64,000 nt of DNA from Diaphorobacter aerolatus (GCF_014489535.1 NZ_CP060783.1:4113501-4177500), one strand, 5' to 3'. Positions 19,189 to 29,785 are shown, counted from the first letter of the stretch. Numbers and translations are program-made. Notes: generated by a model from the sequence alone, not told the origin.

Positions 19189-19932
19189 ATGTCAGACACC
19201 GAAGAAAGCATCAAAATTTCAAACAGAAGGCGGATTGCCTTGAGTTGGCCGACGGCACTTAGCTTGCTCACGGCTCTCGTGGCTGCGGGAACAGTCACAC
19301 TCCATCTCATCGGCGACGTGCGACATCGGCAATATCTCAAATATTGGAATGTTGATGCTGGGCTTTTCCCAAAGACTGCAGACTGGATACTGATAAACGG
19401 GTACTACGGCGTTGTTGACCGGTTTATATATATTCTCGCTGCGGTGTTCGATAACCTGTATTGGTTGTTCATCGCTACGATCATATCGGGCCTGTACCTC
19501 TTCATCCTCTTGTCCCCGACCGCTGGAGCATCTGGAGAAGCGCCAGCTTGGCTGCTCAGGCAACCTGAATGGCGGCGTCGGCTCATTCGACAAATGCTGC
19601 TCACCGCGTTATTTATGAGTGTGATGCCCTGTGCGCTCTTTCTATTGACAGCCTTCATGGTAGTGCCTGCCGCACTCGGAGAGACTGCAGGAAAGGCTGC
19701 GGCTGAGAGTGATTTAGCCGAGTACATGAAAGGTTGCCAAACCTCAAAGATTCCCTGCGTAGAACTTCAGCGTGAAGGGACGACCATTGCTACAGGCTTT
19801 GTCCTTGACAGCTCACCTTCGCACATCGCGATTTTTGACGCGCAGGCTCAGCGAGGCCGAGTCCTGGCTTTGGAGAAGATTGAGGTTCTTTCTAGTCGAG
19901 CACCTTCCCTCAAAGAAAAAATTGCGCGTTGA
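19189..19932 (+). CDS. Membrane protein of unknown function (island)
   Basis: The 247-residue protein has three clear hydrophobic helices: residues 19-41 (ALSWPTALSLLTALVAAGTVTLHL), about 83-112 (FIYILAAVFDNLYWLFIATIISGLYLFILL) and about 136-163 (MLLTALFMSVMPCALFLLTAFMVVPAAL). A soluble C-terminal domain of about 75 residues follows, with VELQREGTTIATGFVLDSSPSHIAIFDAQ, which looks like a small beta barrel. No family is recognised. It lies 27 bases before the HEPN gene and may be co-transcribed with it. Membrane proteins next to HEPN proteins are often effectors or anchors in defence loci, which is only inference here. Confidence 0.65.
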   Translation: MSDTEESIKISNRRRIALSWPTALSLLTALVAAGTVTLHLIGDVRHRQYLKYWNVDAGLFPKTADWILINGYYGVVDRFIYILAAVFDNLYWLFIATIISGLYLFILLSPTAGASGEAPAWLLRQPEWRRRLIRQMLLTALFMSVMPCALFLLTAFMVVPAALGETAGKAAAESDLAEYMKGCQTSKIPCVELQREGTTIATGFVLDSSPSHIAIFDAQAQRGRVLALEKIEVLSSRAPSLKEKIAR

Positions 19933-19959
19933 GTTCTCCTTCAATCTGAAGATCGTCCC

Positions 19960-20496
19960 ATGCCCACAGCGAGAGAAACATTCAACAGCTCGATCAAGGA
20001 TGCGGAAGAGCTGCTTGCGCATTTCAATGCCATCAACGTGCAACCCCCACCGCCAAATGCGGAGGTGTTGAAGCGAGCGGGGCTCATTATGGCTTGCACC
20101 GCATGGGAGACGTATGTGGAGGATCGAGTGCAGGAAGCTGTCCAGCAGAGGCTAGGCGAGGGCAATGACAGCTTCCAGAATCGATTTCTGCTGCGGCATT
20201 TGCAAATCACCCTCAAGCAGTTCCATAACCCAAGCGCAGAAAAAACCTGCAAGCTGTTCTCCGACTTCCTTGGCGTTGACGTATCTGCAGGCTGGCAATG
20301 GAACAACTATGACAGCGCACGAGTTCGCTTGGAGCTAGATGCCTTAATAAAAAAGCGTGGCGAAGCAGTCCACCGATCAAAATCCGTAAATGCTGGGATA
20401 CCGGCAGCACATCTTGTGCGCAAGGATGAATTGGAGAAGGCCATCAGGTTTCTAAAAAGTCTGGTGGAGGCGACGGATGCGGCGACGAAGGTTTGA
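19960..20496 (+). CDS. HEPN-domain protein (RiboL-PSP-HEPN / MAE_28990-like), putative RNase
   Basis: The 178-residue all-helical protein has the HEPN signature R-x4-H at Arg133-His138 (KKRGEAVHRS), preceded by long amphipathic helices and MACTAWETYVEDRVQEAVQQRL, typical of the MAE_28990/RiboL-PSP branch. HEPN proteins with this motif are usually metal-independent RNases used in abortive infection or toxin-antitoxin pairs. No antitoxin of the usual MNT kind is adjacent; the partner could be the membrane protein upstream. The last 53 bases overlap, in opposite direction, the end of the small gene next to the STAND ATPase. Confidence 0.72.
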   Translation: MPTARETFNSSIKDAEELLAHFNAINVQPPPPNAEVLKRAGLIMACTAWETYVEDRVQEAVQQRLGEGNDSFQNRFLLRHLQITLKQFHNPSAEKTCKLFSDFLGVDVSAGWQWNNYDSARVRLELDALIKKRGEAVHRSKSVNAGIPAAHLVRKDELEKAIRFLKSLVEATDAATKV

Positions 20497-21210
20497 CTTG
20501 GTCAGGGTTACGTCTAGACTCCCACTGCTGAATCAGTTTTCCCAAGCTGCCGTGTAGCGCTTTGAGGTTATCACCTACTAAATCTTGCAACTTAGCCTCG
20601 TCTTTGGGGTCAGCAAAGATTGCTTCAATAGGATCTGATTCTTGCGTGAACGACAGGGTTGCACCGCCATCAGCCATGGCTTGCCACGAGAATTTGCTCC
20701 GAGGCGTGCGAACAACAAAAGGTTGCCATTCTTTGAATGCGTCCAATAAGGCCAACTCGATTGGGTCGAGATGAGTCGCAACCTCTGCTGTAGGCTCTCT
20801 TATTTCTTTTATTTGGGTCAACGCAATGCCTGCCAAGGTGGCCCTGCTCATCGCAGAGAACATCTCGCGTAAATGAATCTCATCAGGCCGATTTCTTGAG
20901 AAATGAGCCCACGGATTCGCCTCCGGCTGAAGCCGTCTCAGTGTGTCTAGGGCTGCGCGGCACCCCGAAAGGGGTCGATAGGCTCGGGAAGTGCGGAGCG
21001 ATGCGACCATAGTTTCAGTATTAAGTTGACAGCGTCTCGCTCCAGCTTGATTTTCTTGGTGCCGGTTGCTGACTCAGCCTTTTCAATTGTCTCTGCCAGA
21101 TGGTGCGCCATCCAGCGTTGGAGCAATTCCCCTCGCGTATTCAGGCGAAGCTCAGCAGCAATCGCCAAGCCAAGAGCCAAGGTGTCTTTCGGCAATGGTG
21201 AGTTCGTCAT
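20444..21210 (-). CDS. Small partner protein of the STAND ATPase, unknown family
   Basis: The repaired product has about 255 residues, mostly charged helices. Its N-terminus is MTNSPLPKDTLALGLAIAAELRLNTRG and its middle contains ETIEKAESATGTKKIKLERDAVNLILKLW. The frame is broken at the G run 20949-20951; one extra base joins AAQP to LDTLRRLQPEANPW. The start at 21210 overlaps the STAND gene's end by 59 bases, so translation is probably coupled, although no ideal ribosome-binding site is seen. The C-terminus is Pro/Ser rich. I recognise no domain. Some AVAST systems have a small second subunit, and this position fits such a role. Confidence 0.6.
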
Positions 21211-24200
21211 CTCCGGTAAGTCGGTAGATACGGTCGAACTGCGCTCTAGGCGCTTCTTTTTCGAGAGAAAATTCTCGCTCTGATTTTTCACGTCGATTAA
21301 CCTCAACTTCTACAATCAAATCTGACCCTGCATCTTTTAGGAACTGGATTAGCTGTCGACGGTGTGCGAGCAGTCGATGTCCTTCAGAGCTAAAGCCAGT
21401 GCTGTACCTGTCGTCGGGAATTTCTTTTCCCCAGGACTCAAAAATAAACATGGGTGCGTGGCCTGCCACGTCTGACCGTGTCCACTTCATGAAACCTTTT
21501 GAATCCCGGACTAGAGCGCAACGCTGCATGACAAGCCGCCCGGACGCATGGGGATGTAAGAAACCGAACCTTTGAATTCGTCCTTTTCGTCCAAGCCGCC
21601 ATCAGCCTGAACTGAGTGCAGCCATCCGGTGAGCTTGAAATTCCCATCGCACTCTTCGGCACTTTCGTCTTCTTCGTGCGGCAACCTATAGTCCCAAGCA
21701 CTTTCCATTGTCTGAAGCGCGCGGACTAGCGCTGGGGCTGTGCGACGGTCGGCCAGAGCGCTGGATACCTCAATGGTCTCTTCTTGTTTTTCCAAATGGC
21801 GCGTCGCGCGCGCATAGACGACCGTGTATTCGAGCCGATCCTCCGGAAAAATCTCTCGCCGGTGTTCGCCTTCATCGACGGATTCGACCCACCCGCGTGC
21901 ATCGCCTGGACTGAAATACCAGTTCTGCGGTACCAATGGGGTCGGGCAGGCCAAATCAATTGACCAAAGGGAGGCTCCGCAGGGCGATGGCTTCGGAGTC
22001 GTTCGTCAAGACTGCCCCAACTGCCACCGGTTTGGTCAGGTTTCGGCAGCGGTTCTGACTTCAGCAGTTCACCGGCGGCGCACCACATCGCGTGCCACTC
22101 GAGGTAAGTGCTGTAGCGCTCGACGGTTGGGAGTGAGCCGTGGCTGTGGTTTGTAAGGTTGTAGTTGTATCGTTCAAATGACTTGCGTCGAGGCTCATGA
22201 TCCCAGCGGTAGGTGTTCTCGTCGGCTCCCCACATATCGACGATCCAACGATCAGCTTCAGCGCAAAAGTCATCGAGATCGACGTTGGCGAAGCCGCTGG
22301 TGATATTGCTATACCAGTAGGGCTTGGTATCCATTTCATCGAAGTGAAAGCGTGTCGTGCGCTCGACCGATCTGCGACCACGTCCAATCCCATGCCTCTT
22401 AGTTTGACGAGCTTGGTTGGCACGAGGGACGGTGGACTGGTTGACGCGCTCCAGGGCGGATCGAGCATCGGCTTGCGGAGGTATCCAACCCGCAGCAAGC
22501 AGAGCTAGGCATGCATCGCGCGCGACAGACCGAACCAACATGTGTGGGAAGCCATCATTGAGGGCGATGCGGAGGAGCACCTCGCCAGTCTCGAAAGCTT
22601 TTTCGGGTCTTTCGTGAGCAATGCGCTCCCAGGCGAGGGCGAACCATAGGCGGGCGGCGAGCCAGTAGAACGGCAACTCGGAAGAACGAAATGCCGGCAG
22701 TTGCCGTACCTCGTACATGGCCGTGAGGCTTCGCAATGCGGCAATACAGCCAGTCGCAGCATACCGGCGTGCAGCATGGGCTGCTCTCCAGCGCTCGCGC
22801 ATGTCAGGAGAACCGAAGCATGCGAAAACCATTCCGGCCGCCGCCGTGTCCACATCCTTTGGGTAGTCGTCATCTGCGGGCAGGATCACTCGATCAGCAT
22901 CCGTGAGTCTGCTCACAAGCCGGCTCGCGTACCACTGAGCCAGGCCGGCAGCGTCTTGCGTTCCAAGGTGACTCGAAAGCAGGCCAACGAGATGGTGCAC
23001 GCGTTCGGCGCTGAGGCGGCTGACATTTGCGCTGATACCGGCAAGCATGAGGTCGGTGATCTCCGCTGGTTGTAGCTCTACCAGAGCTAAAACGGTTTCG
23101 AAGCGATCTTCGTCATAGCCGTATGGTTTGGCATAGTGAACCAGGCTTGACTTGATGCGCTCTGGGAGATTGGAGTTGCACCATTGAGCTACTGCTGGTG
23201 ACGTCGCTCGCCATTCCTGGGCTGCATCCACGAGCGCCCAAGAGGTGTCGTGTGAACCTCGATCGGTCGTCAGCAGGTTCAGTGCGTCCAGGTGCTTGAG
23301 GCGGTCTCTGAGCGGCACTGCATGCCGGGCTTGTCGTAACAGACCGCGAACGCTGTCATAGCGCTGTTGACTTCGAAGCTCGAGTTGCCTTGCATCGACC
23401 GCTCGGCGAAGCATGTCGGCATTGGTCACCTCCGCCAAGGACCAGGCACGGTCGGCGACGATTTCTTGACGATCCGTCGGGACATAGTCAGTGCGATACC
23501 CTTCCCCTCGTTGGGAGCTGGGAAGTTCCTTGATGAAGGCCTCTTGTGCCAGCAGAGCTGAACACCACGGCCCGGTTAGGCCTGCCTGCTGGGTCAGTTG
23601 GCTGAGCTTTGGGTTTCGGTCGTGTCTGTACCGGATCAGAGTGTCCTGGGCCGCTGCTTCGGCCAACGTCGCGGCCTCGTCGGAGTCGGTGGCGATTGCT
23701 CTGGTGAGGGCCTGATTGACTACGTCACCATCTGAGCTTGTCAGTAGCGCCAGTGAAGATGCATGCGCAGGAGGAAGCCAGCCCTGGGCGAGGCCTGCTT
23801 TGAGGAGATCAGGCAAAGTACTTCGCAGTTCTGCGACGTTCTCGTCGTCCCACCTGATGACGTCCGCAAGCGCTCGTGGGCCGTCGAGACGCGCCAACGC
23901 AGACATCGCAGCAGACCATGGAAAACCATCGTAGCCATCCAAGCGCAAGCTGGCGTCAGCGACCACCGTCGTGGCATTGCGCGACAGTTCTGCCTGAGCA
24001 GAGAAGTGACCCGCCCCACGGGTGACGAACTTTTCGAGCAGCTCGATCTGAGACATGGCTTCGCGGTCTATATGCGCGGCGACATGGACGGCGTTGTTGA
24101 AGACAGCATTGGCATCGTCGGGACTGATCGGACGCAGGAGCGTGGCCAACTCCAACATGTTGGAGCATTTCTCTGAAGCGCCTGCGCGTCGTCTGAACAC

Positions 24201-27200
24201 GTTTTCAGCCGCGCGGACAAGGTCGGCCGCGAGCTTGGGGTGCAGTTCTGTGCACAGCGACTGTCGCGAGACAAGCTCGGCGGAGGGCGAGGGGCCAGAT
24301 TCCACCCACGACCAGTGCAGCGCATCTGAACTCTGTTTGATGAGTGAAGGAGAGAACCCAATCGCGACAAGATCCATCAGGCTGATCGCAGCTGCGACCT
24401 TCAGGTCGCGACCTTGATGCGAATGTCTGCGACGGTACTCACTCTCGCTTGCCTTGCTCACGGTTGCAGCAAGTTCCGCAGAAAGTGTCTCCATCGAGGC
24501 CGCGCCGATGATTGCCCGTGCTCGCGCACGGTACACCGCAATGACAGAGCCGACCAAATCCTTCAGTTCAGTGTCATGTTCCTGTTCAGGCTGGCGAATG
24601 CTCTGCCGTGCAGGTGCCCTGTTTTCCGGATTGTCGGGATCGACCACCCTTGGGAAGAAGTCCTCCGACGAAGGGTCATCACCGCTTCGGACGCGCTGCA
24701 AAGTAAAACTGCGGAGCAGCATGTCCAACTTACTCGACTCATAGCCGCTGCGCTTATCGATGCGCCGCAGCTCGGGGCACTGAGTTCTTCCAGCAAGAAA
24801 TCAACGGCAGGGCAGGGCACCTTTCGGGCTACCAGGATTTCTGCGGCGGCGAGCGCAGTACGCAACAAAGCTCCATCTCGTGACTCCGTTGAATGTCTCT
24901 GATCGAAGTGCTTTCGAATGAAGGAACGTCTCCGGCAAACGGCAGCCAGCCCGTCGGAAAGAGCCGCACCCGGAACCTCTCGGCCAGAATTTGCCAAAGG
25001 AACCGAACACAAAAGCCTGCCGATTGGGTGGAGATCATCGCTGGCACAGACTGATTCCACCAACTCCGCATATCCTGCATTGATCAGTTTGGTCGGAAGT
25101 TGAAGGCCAACAGCGAGCGCTATGGTGATTGAAGGACGCCAAGAGCGCAGCACCTTGAAGGCGGAATCTACGCCGCTTGTCAGTAGGGTTGATTCGACCA
25201 AACAACCGATGTGTTCGTACCCAATCGGCCATGCTTCCGGCCGACGTTGTTTGCTGGCCTGGTGAGTACGTCTGGCATCAAGCCAGGCGTTTAGCATGCG
25301 CCGACCCTCGCGGACCATGGCAGCATCTCCGCTTCGCGCGTAGAACGCGATGCGATGAAACAGGAATGGTCCATGCCGATCCATCTGCTTTGGATCTGAC
25401 AAGAGCAGTCGCCCAACCGTTTCGAAAGCGAAAGCTGCTGCCATTTCAGGATTTGCCAACAACAAATCTCTGAGTGCCGCTTCGGTTTTCATACCTTCGG
25501 CGCCTCTGAGCACAAACTGCAGCGCCCGTGGGACGTCGCGGACGGTGCGACACACCTGAATCGCAAGTCTGAGTCTTACTATCTCAGCTTCCCGGCGTAT
25601 CACGGGGTCAACGATGATCGTGGGCGACGAATCGCGGTCGACAAGTTCGATCAACTCAGCATGGCGATCCGTTGTGACCAGGGCCTGAGCGACATGCATT
25701 GCCGCGTATGGATTCACTGCGCATTGGGCATACATCCATGAGGCGGCGGCTTCTTGCGCTGCTGCCATCTCCGTAGCATCGCGTTGGCGTAAGAACTCCT
25801 CAAAGTCTTCGTCGGCGAAGCTAAGTAGGGTATCTCGCAGTTTGACGCCCGGTGCCAGATCAGAGCATATGTCGAGCACCTGCGCTGGTTGGAGCTCGGC
25901 GACTTGTGCCAGGGCATCAATCGGAACTGGTCGGGGCATCGTGATCAGCCCGGCGCAAAGGCGGTTGACGTCGCCTCGGCCAGACTTCTTGGTTGCAGCA
26001 TCTAGACGGGCGCTGAACACATCATTCAGATTCTTGCCCGTGGGCCGCAAGAGATTCAATACGGCTTCGGGACCACCTTCAAGCTGGTCCAGCGCATAGG
26101 ATTGCACGCGCGGAACGCCACCGGATAAGTCGTGGAAGTCGGTAATCCATTGAGCCGAAGTATGGAGCCGTCGGGACACGAACTCTGTAGTCTGGCTAAG
26201 GTCGAATGGACTCAGTTCGATGTGTTTGTAGCTGGTCGGCAAGTCCAGTTGAGACATCCGGCCCGTGCGCGCGCTGACGATGAAGCGAACGTTCTCAGGG
26301 ATCGTTTCAATACGGACGAAATCCAAGACGAAGGCTCGCTCGGCTGGCTCACGACCGTCAGCGGCAATGATGGCGTTGTCTGCTGCATCGATCGCGATCA
26401 CGAGCAGGGCTCCGGGTTGTTGCGCGCGGAGTGCGGCTGCAGCATGCTCCAGCCTTCGCACAAATAGGCGGGGCATGTCGTCTCCGCCAGAGCGCGCTAA
26501 CAGAAGAGGAAGTCCTAATTGGATTGCAGTTTGGTTGATGAGTTGCATGTAGGCATCTGTCGCGCGATGCCGAAACGCACTGGGGTCCTGATACGTTCCG
26601 CCGCCATAGCAGTCGAAGACGACCATGCTGGAGCCTTCAGGAAGGAGTGCGCGGATCTCCTGTAAGACGGTGGTCTTCCCGATTCCTCCTTGACCGTGCA
26701 ACGCTGTGAACTGCACACCGTCGGACATCGCCTGTATCGCCAGTGCAGCGGATTGACGCTTGATAGGCCTCTCGACCTGCACCAATGCCGCAGGACACGG
26801 GAGCAGAACATCGGAGGAATATGCTCCGTATTGGAGAAAAACCGCACGGCGTGTGATCGCCTGACCTGCATGCTCTGGTCGCATCCGAGCGCGGACATAC
26901 TCCCTTAGCCGAAGCACTCCATGTAGCAGATCGCTTTCGCTCCATTTAGAAATTTCTGCCAGGACACGTTCCTCGGCAGCAAACCTGGAGCCAGCCCCTG
27001 TCTCAAACTGCAATGCCAACCAGAACGCTTTCTGCTGTTGCTGCGGGAGGCCGGCTGCTTTGGTCAGACGCTCTTCGTCGGAACCTATTGCCCAAGGCTT
27101 AACGCTGACTGCCTGCGCGAGCCGCTTGACGCATTCCGTCAGTTCGGAGGCGGCTGCTTGATTGCTGACCAGTCTGACGTCAATGGAACAGGATGTGGGT

Positions 27201-27568
27201 GCACGCGATCGCATAGCACTCCACGCGCGTGCAAGCTTACCGACAACAGATTGACCCGGTTTCGTCGCATAGCTGAATCGAGCGACCGTCCAAAGACCTG
27301 TGGGAGCAGCCGCGGAGTATTTGAGTTGCTCAATCACGACTCGCTTCGCGTGGTCGCAGTTCTCGCTACCGAAGTACAAGGCGCAGTCGACAGCGTCCCA
27401 GGTTCCGTTTGGAACACCTGCTTCGTCTTCGGCGGCTACGCCCTCAAGAGTGATGGCCTGCAGATCGTCGGCGCCAGAAAGCAGACGGATGGCATGTCTT
27501 GCTGCCCAAAGCTCGTGAAAGTCGTCGCCTGCGTTCGACGCCCGTGCGCCTAGAAATTCTGAAGTCAT
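21152..27568 (-). CDS. Avs-like antiviral ATPase: N-terminal nuclease, STAND NTPase, large C-terminal sensor
   Basis: After repair of three single-base shifts (G run 24774-24777, about 21969-21974, about 21536-21543) the protein has about 2,139 residues. Residues 1-110 look like a DUF4297/Cap4-type PD-(D/E)xK nuclease: Glu42 in ITLEG, Asp61 in AVDCALYFG and Glu80-x-x-Lys83 in VIEQLKY. The STAND NTPase follows, with Walker A GQGGIGKTT (292-300), FDCYGGGTYQDPSAFRHR, and Walker B LLVIAIDAADNA (388-399). The remaining 1,500 or so residues are helical repeats, which in Avs proteins recognise phage terminase or portal and trigger DNA cutting. A short beta-rich tail ends the protein. It is transcribed opposite to the other island genes. 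Assignment to Avs type II or III is not possible by eye. Confidence 0.72.
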
Positions 27569-27802
27569 CGTCAGTTTGATCCAGTCTTTTCAAATGCCGC
27601 ATAAATCTCACACGCGAGCCGGTCATGGGTGCTTTCCATGCGCAGTTTGCTAACAACAGACGTGTGATGGGCTCTTTCAGATAATGTGTGGCATCGACAC
27701 CGCATGGGATTTTGGCAGGGCAGGGCCTCCTGAGCTGCCTACTTGCAGACGACGGGGCGACTTTGAATCGCCCCGAATTTCGCGGAGGCTATTTGGTTTA
27801 AG

Positions 27803-28025
27803 TCAGGCGACCACAGTAGTGGCTGGATTGGCGAGTTGCCGGTAGTAGTTTGCCTCAGCTTCCGCAGGTGGGATATATCCGATGGGTTCAAGCAGGCGGT
27901 GGTGGTTAAACCAAGACACCCATTCGAGTGTTGCAAACTCCACTGCTTCTTTGGTTTTCCATGGCGCGCGGCGATGGATGATTTCAGCCTTGTACAGCCC
28001 GTTGATGCTCTCTGCCAAAGCGTTG
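27803..28025 (-). pseudogene. IS3 transposase orfB, C-terminal fragment
   Basis: The fragment reads LAESINGLYKAEIIHRR followed by WVSWFNHHRLLEPIGYIPPAEAEANYY, the well-known C-terminal end of IS3-group DDE transposases including the final Glu of the catalytic triad. It is cut off at 28025 by the IS110 insertion; the missing preceding codons resume at 29296. Confidence 0.85.
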
Positions 28026-28036
28026 ACGCTCCTATG

Positions 28037-29084
28037 TCAAGAGGCACCGTGTGATCCGCGCAGATCAGCCAGTATCAACGGGTACAGCTCGCGAACGATA
28101 TACCGCTTTAGGCACCGCTGAATTTCTTTGGTTGACAGACCCTGTGCCGTACGGCGAACGACGTACTCGCGCGTGCGCGGATCACTGCGCATTCGAACCA
28201 TAGTAATGGTCCAAAGAGCATTGTTCGCGGAGCGGTCGCCGCCTCGATTCAAGCGATGGCGTTTAGTCTTTCCCGATGAGGCCTGCAGCGGACTGACACC
28301 GCAGAGTGCGGCCAGGGAAGCCTCACTCTTCAGGCGATCCGGGTTGTCGCCAGCAACGCAGACGAGGACGGCAGCGGTCTGGCGCCGACGCCAAACTTTT
28401 GGCGAAGCCGCGAAGCATGTTGGCTTGTGAGCTGCTCGAGTTCCGCGTCCAGAACCTTGATCTCGGCTTTCAACGCCAGCCAGCGCCTGGCAAGGAGGCG
28501 CAGTGTTGCCATCAGCGGCTGCAGCAATGGGCTGTTCCCAAGCATCTCGCTCGCGAGCACTTGTTGACGCAATCTTCCGCATTGGTGTGCAGCAGGCGAT
28601 CGCGGACATCTTGCGGCGCGCTGATCAGAATCCCGCGCAGTTGGTTGATGGCCTGCGTCTTGGCCTTTACCGCGCTACGGCGCGCTACCGAGACGGCGCG
28701 CATCGCGTACGCCGCGCCAGACTGCGCTTTGGGCTTTGCCGTCGCACGCCCCGCAAGTACCGCACACGCAGCGCTATGGGCATCTGTAGGATCCGACTTG
28801 CCACGCATCCGCCGCGCGGCGCGGTCGGGTCGGTTGACTTCGAAAACTTTGACGCCATGATCGAGCAGCAAATGCGTTAGCCCGGAACCGTAGGTTGCTG
28901 TCCCCTCAATACCAACACGCAGGAGCTCTCCGTGCGATCGGGCCCAGTTCAGTAGTTCCAGGGAACCAGCCCCCGTTGTTTCCACAGCCTTCGTTGCAAG
29001 CAGCTTGCCAGTGGAACTGATCACTGCACCAACAGGCACGTCCAGATGGGTGTCAACCCCAAGAATGACTTCGTCCTGATTCAT
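28037..29084 (-). CDS. IS110-family transposase
   Basis: The N-terminal RuvC-like DEDD domain is seen in VILGVDTHLDVPVGAVI and GKSDPTDAHSAACAVLAGRA, and the C-terminal Tnp domain with its serine region in LAALCGVSPLQASSGKTKRHRLNRGGDRSANNALW. The given sequence has two single-base shifts, near 28566-28573 and 28380-28383. After repair the protein has about 349 residues, normal for the family, so the element may be functional. These recombinases use a bridge RNA made from the element's non-coding end to choose donor and target DNA. Confidence 0.82.
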
Positions 29085-29205
29085 ACAAGTTCCTCCGTGT
29101 TGCAGAAGGCATCGCGAACCTCAATAGCCGGACAGGACACTCAGGGTGCAAAACAAGGCTCCTATTAGGTCACATGCATTGAGCCCGACGGTGCTCGGGG
29201 AAAAT

Positions 29206-29272
29206 CCGACGTGATCGACAGGTCAACGCAAAGGCAGCAAGTCCAGTCGTAGCTCGGGTCAGATCACGTCGG
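29206..29272 (-). ncRNA. Candidate IS110 bridge RNA stem-loop
   Basis: Within the 211-base non-coding end upstream of the IS110 transposase, a perfect 11-base inverted repeat (CCGACGTGATC at 29206-29216, GATCACGTCGG at 29262-29272) closes a 45-base loop. A smaller hairpin (AGCCCGAC..GTGCTCGGG) lies at about 29182-29200. Large stem-loops with internal loops at this place are the hallmark of IS110 bridge RNA. The RNA ends and guide segments cannot be fixed by eye. Confidence 0.45.
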
Positions 29273-29295
29273 CGTCCAACGCAATTGGAACTGAG

Positions 29296-29785
29296 TGTCA
29301 TAGCTGTCGCCTTTGCTCCCAACAGAAGGCTCAATGCCTGCTTCTGCAAGCCGTTCGGAGTAGCGGATGCTGACATATTGCGACCCTCTATCCGAGTGGC
29401 AAATCAGACTGCCATCGCGTTCTGGCTGACGTGCATACAAGTGGTGCTTTGCCATCACTGACGGTGGTTCGCACGACTTTGCCGCGCATCACACGCGCAG
29501 TCCCATCTTGCGCATCAGCCGCTCGACAGTGCAACGGGCCACTGTCACGCCTTCACGAGCCAGTTGTCGCCACACTTTGTCTGCACCGTAGACCTGCATG
29601 TGGGCTTGCCAGACACGTTCAATCTGCGGCATCAGCATGTCGTCACGGTGAGCCCGGGCACAGCGCTTGTGAGGCGCGCGCAGCAGCGCGGCATGCCGAC
29701 GATACGCCGACGGGGCAATCTGCAGAACTTTGCAGAGCGGCTCGACCCCATATGCATCGCGATGCTTGTCAACGAAGGCCCTCAA
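29296..29785 (-). pseudogene. IS3 transposase orfB, N-terminal part with internal deletion
   Basis: The N-terminal HTH_21-like part is recognisable ([32 protein letters not shown] and YGADKVWRQLAREGVTVARCTVERLMRKMGL). The frame then breaks near 29489, and at about 29443 the sequence jumps from SDGKAP directly to LYARQPERDGSLICHSDRGSQYVSIRY. The segment with the first catalytic Asp (normally VSDFTYV) is gone. The remainder ends at GDSYD where IS110 is inserted. Confidence 0.8.

Larger units (their letters stand above)
28026..29295 (-). mobile_element. IS110-family insertion sequence
   Basis: A 1,270-base element interrupts the IS3 orfB exactly between GDSYD and NALAESING codons. The interrupted gene can be restored by removing 28026-29295 and one copy of the dinucleotide TG (28024-28025 and 29296-29297), which is the small core repeat expected of IS110 elements. 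It has no terminal inverted repeats. A long non-coding end (29085-29295) precedes the transposase and a very short end follows it. Confidence 0.8.

Noticed and set aside
28028..29165. Repeat GCTCCTAT at 28028-28035 and 29158-29165 as IS110 ends
   Set aside because: Restoring the interrupted IS3 gene puts the borders at 28026 and 29295; the second copy of the repeat is internal.
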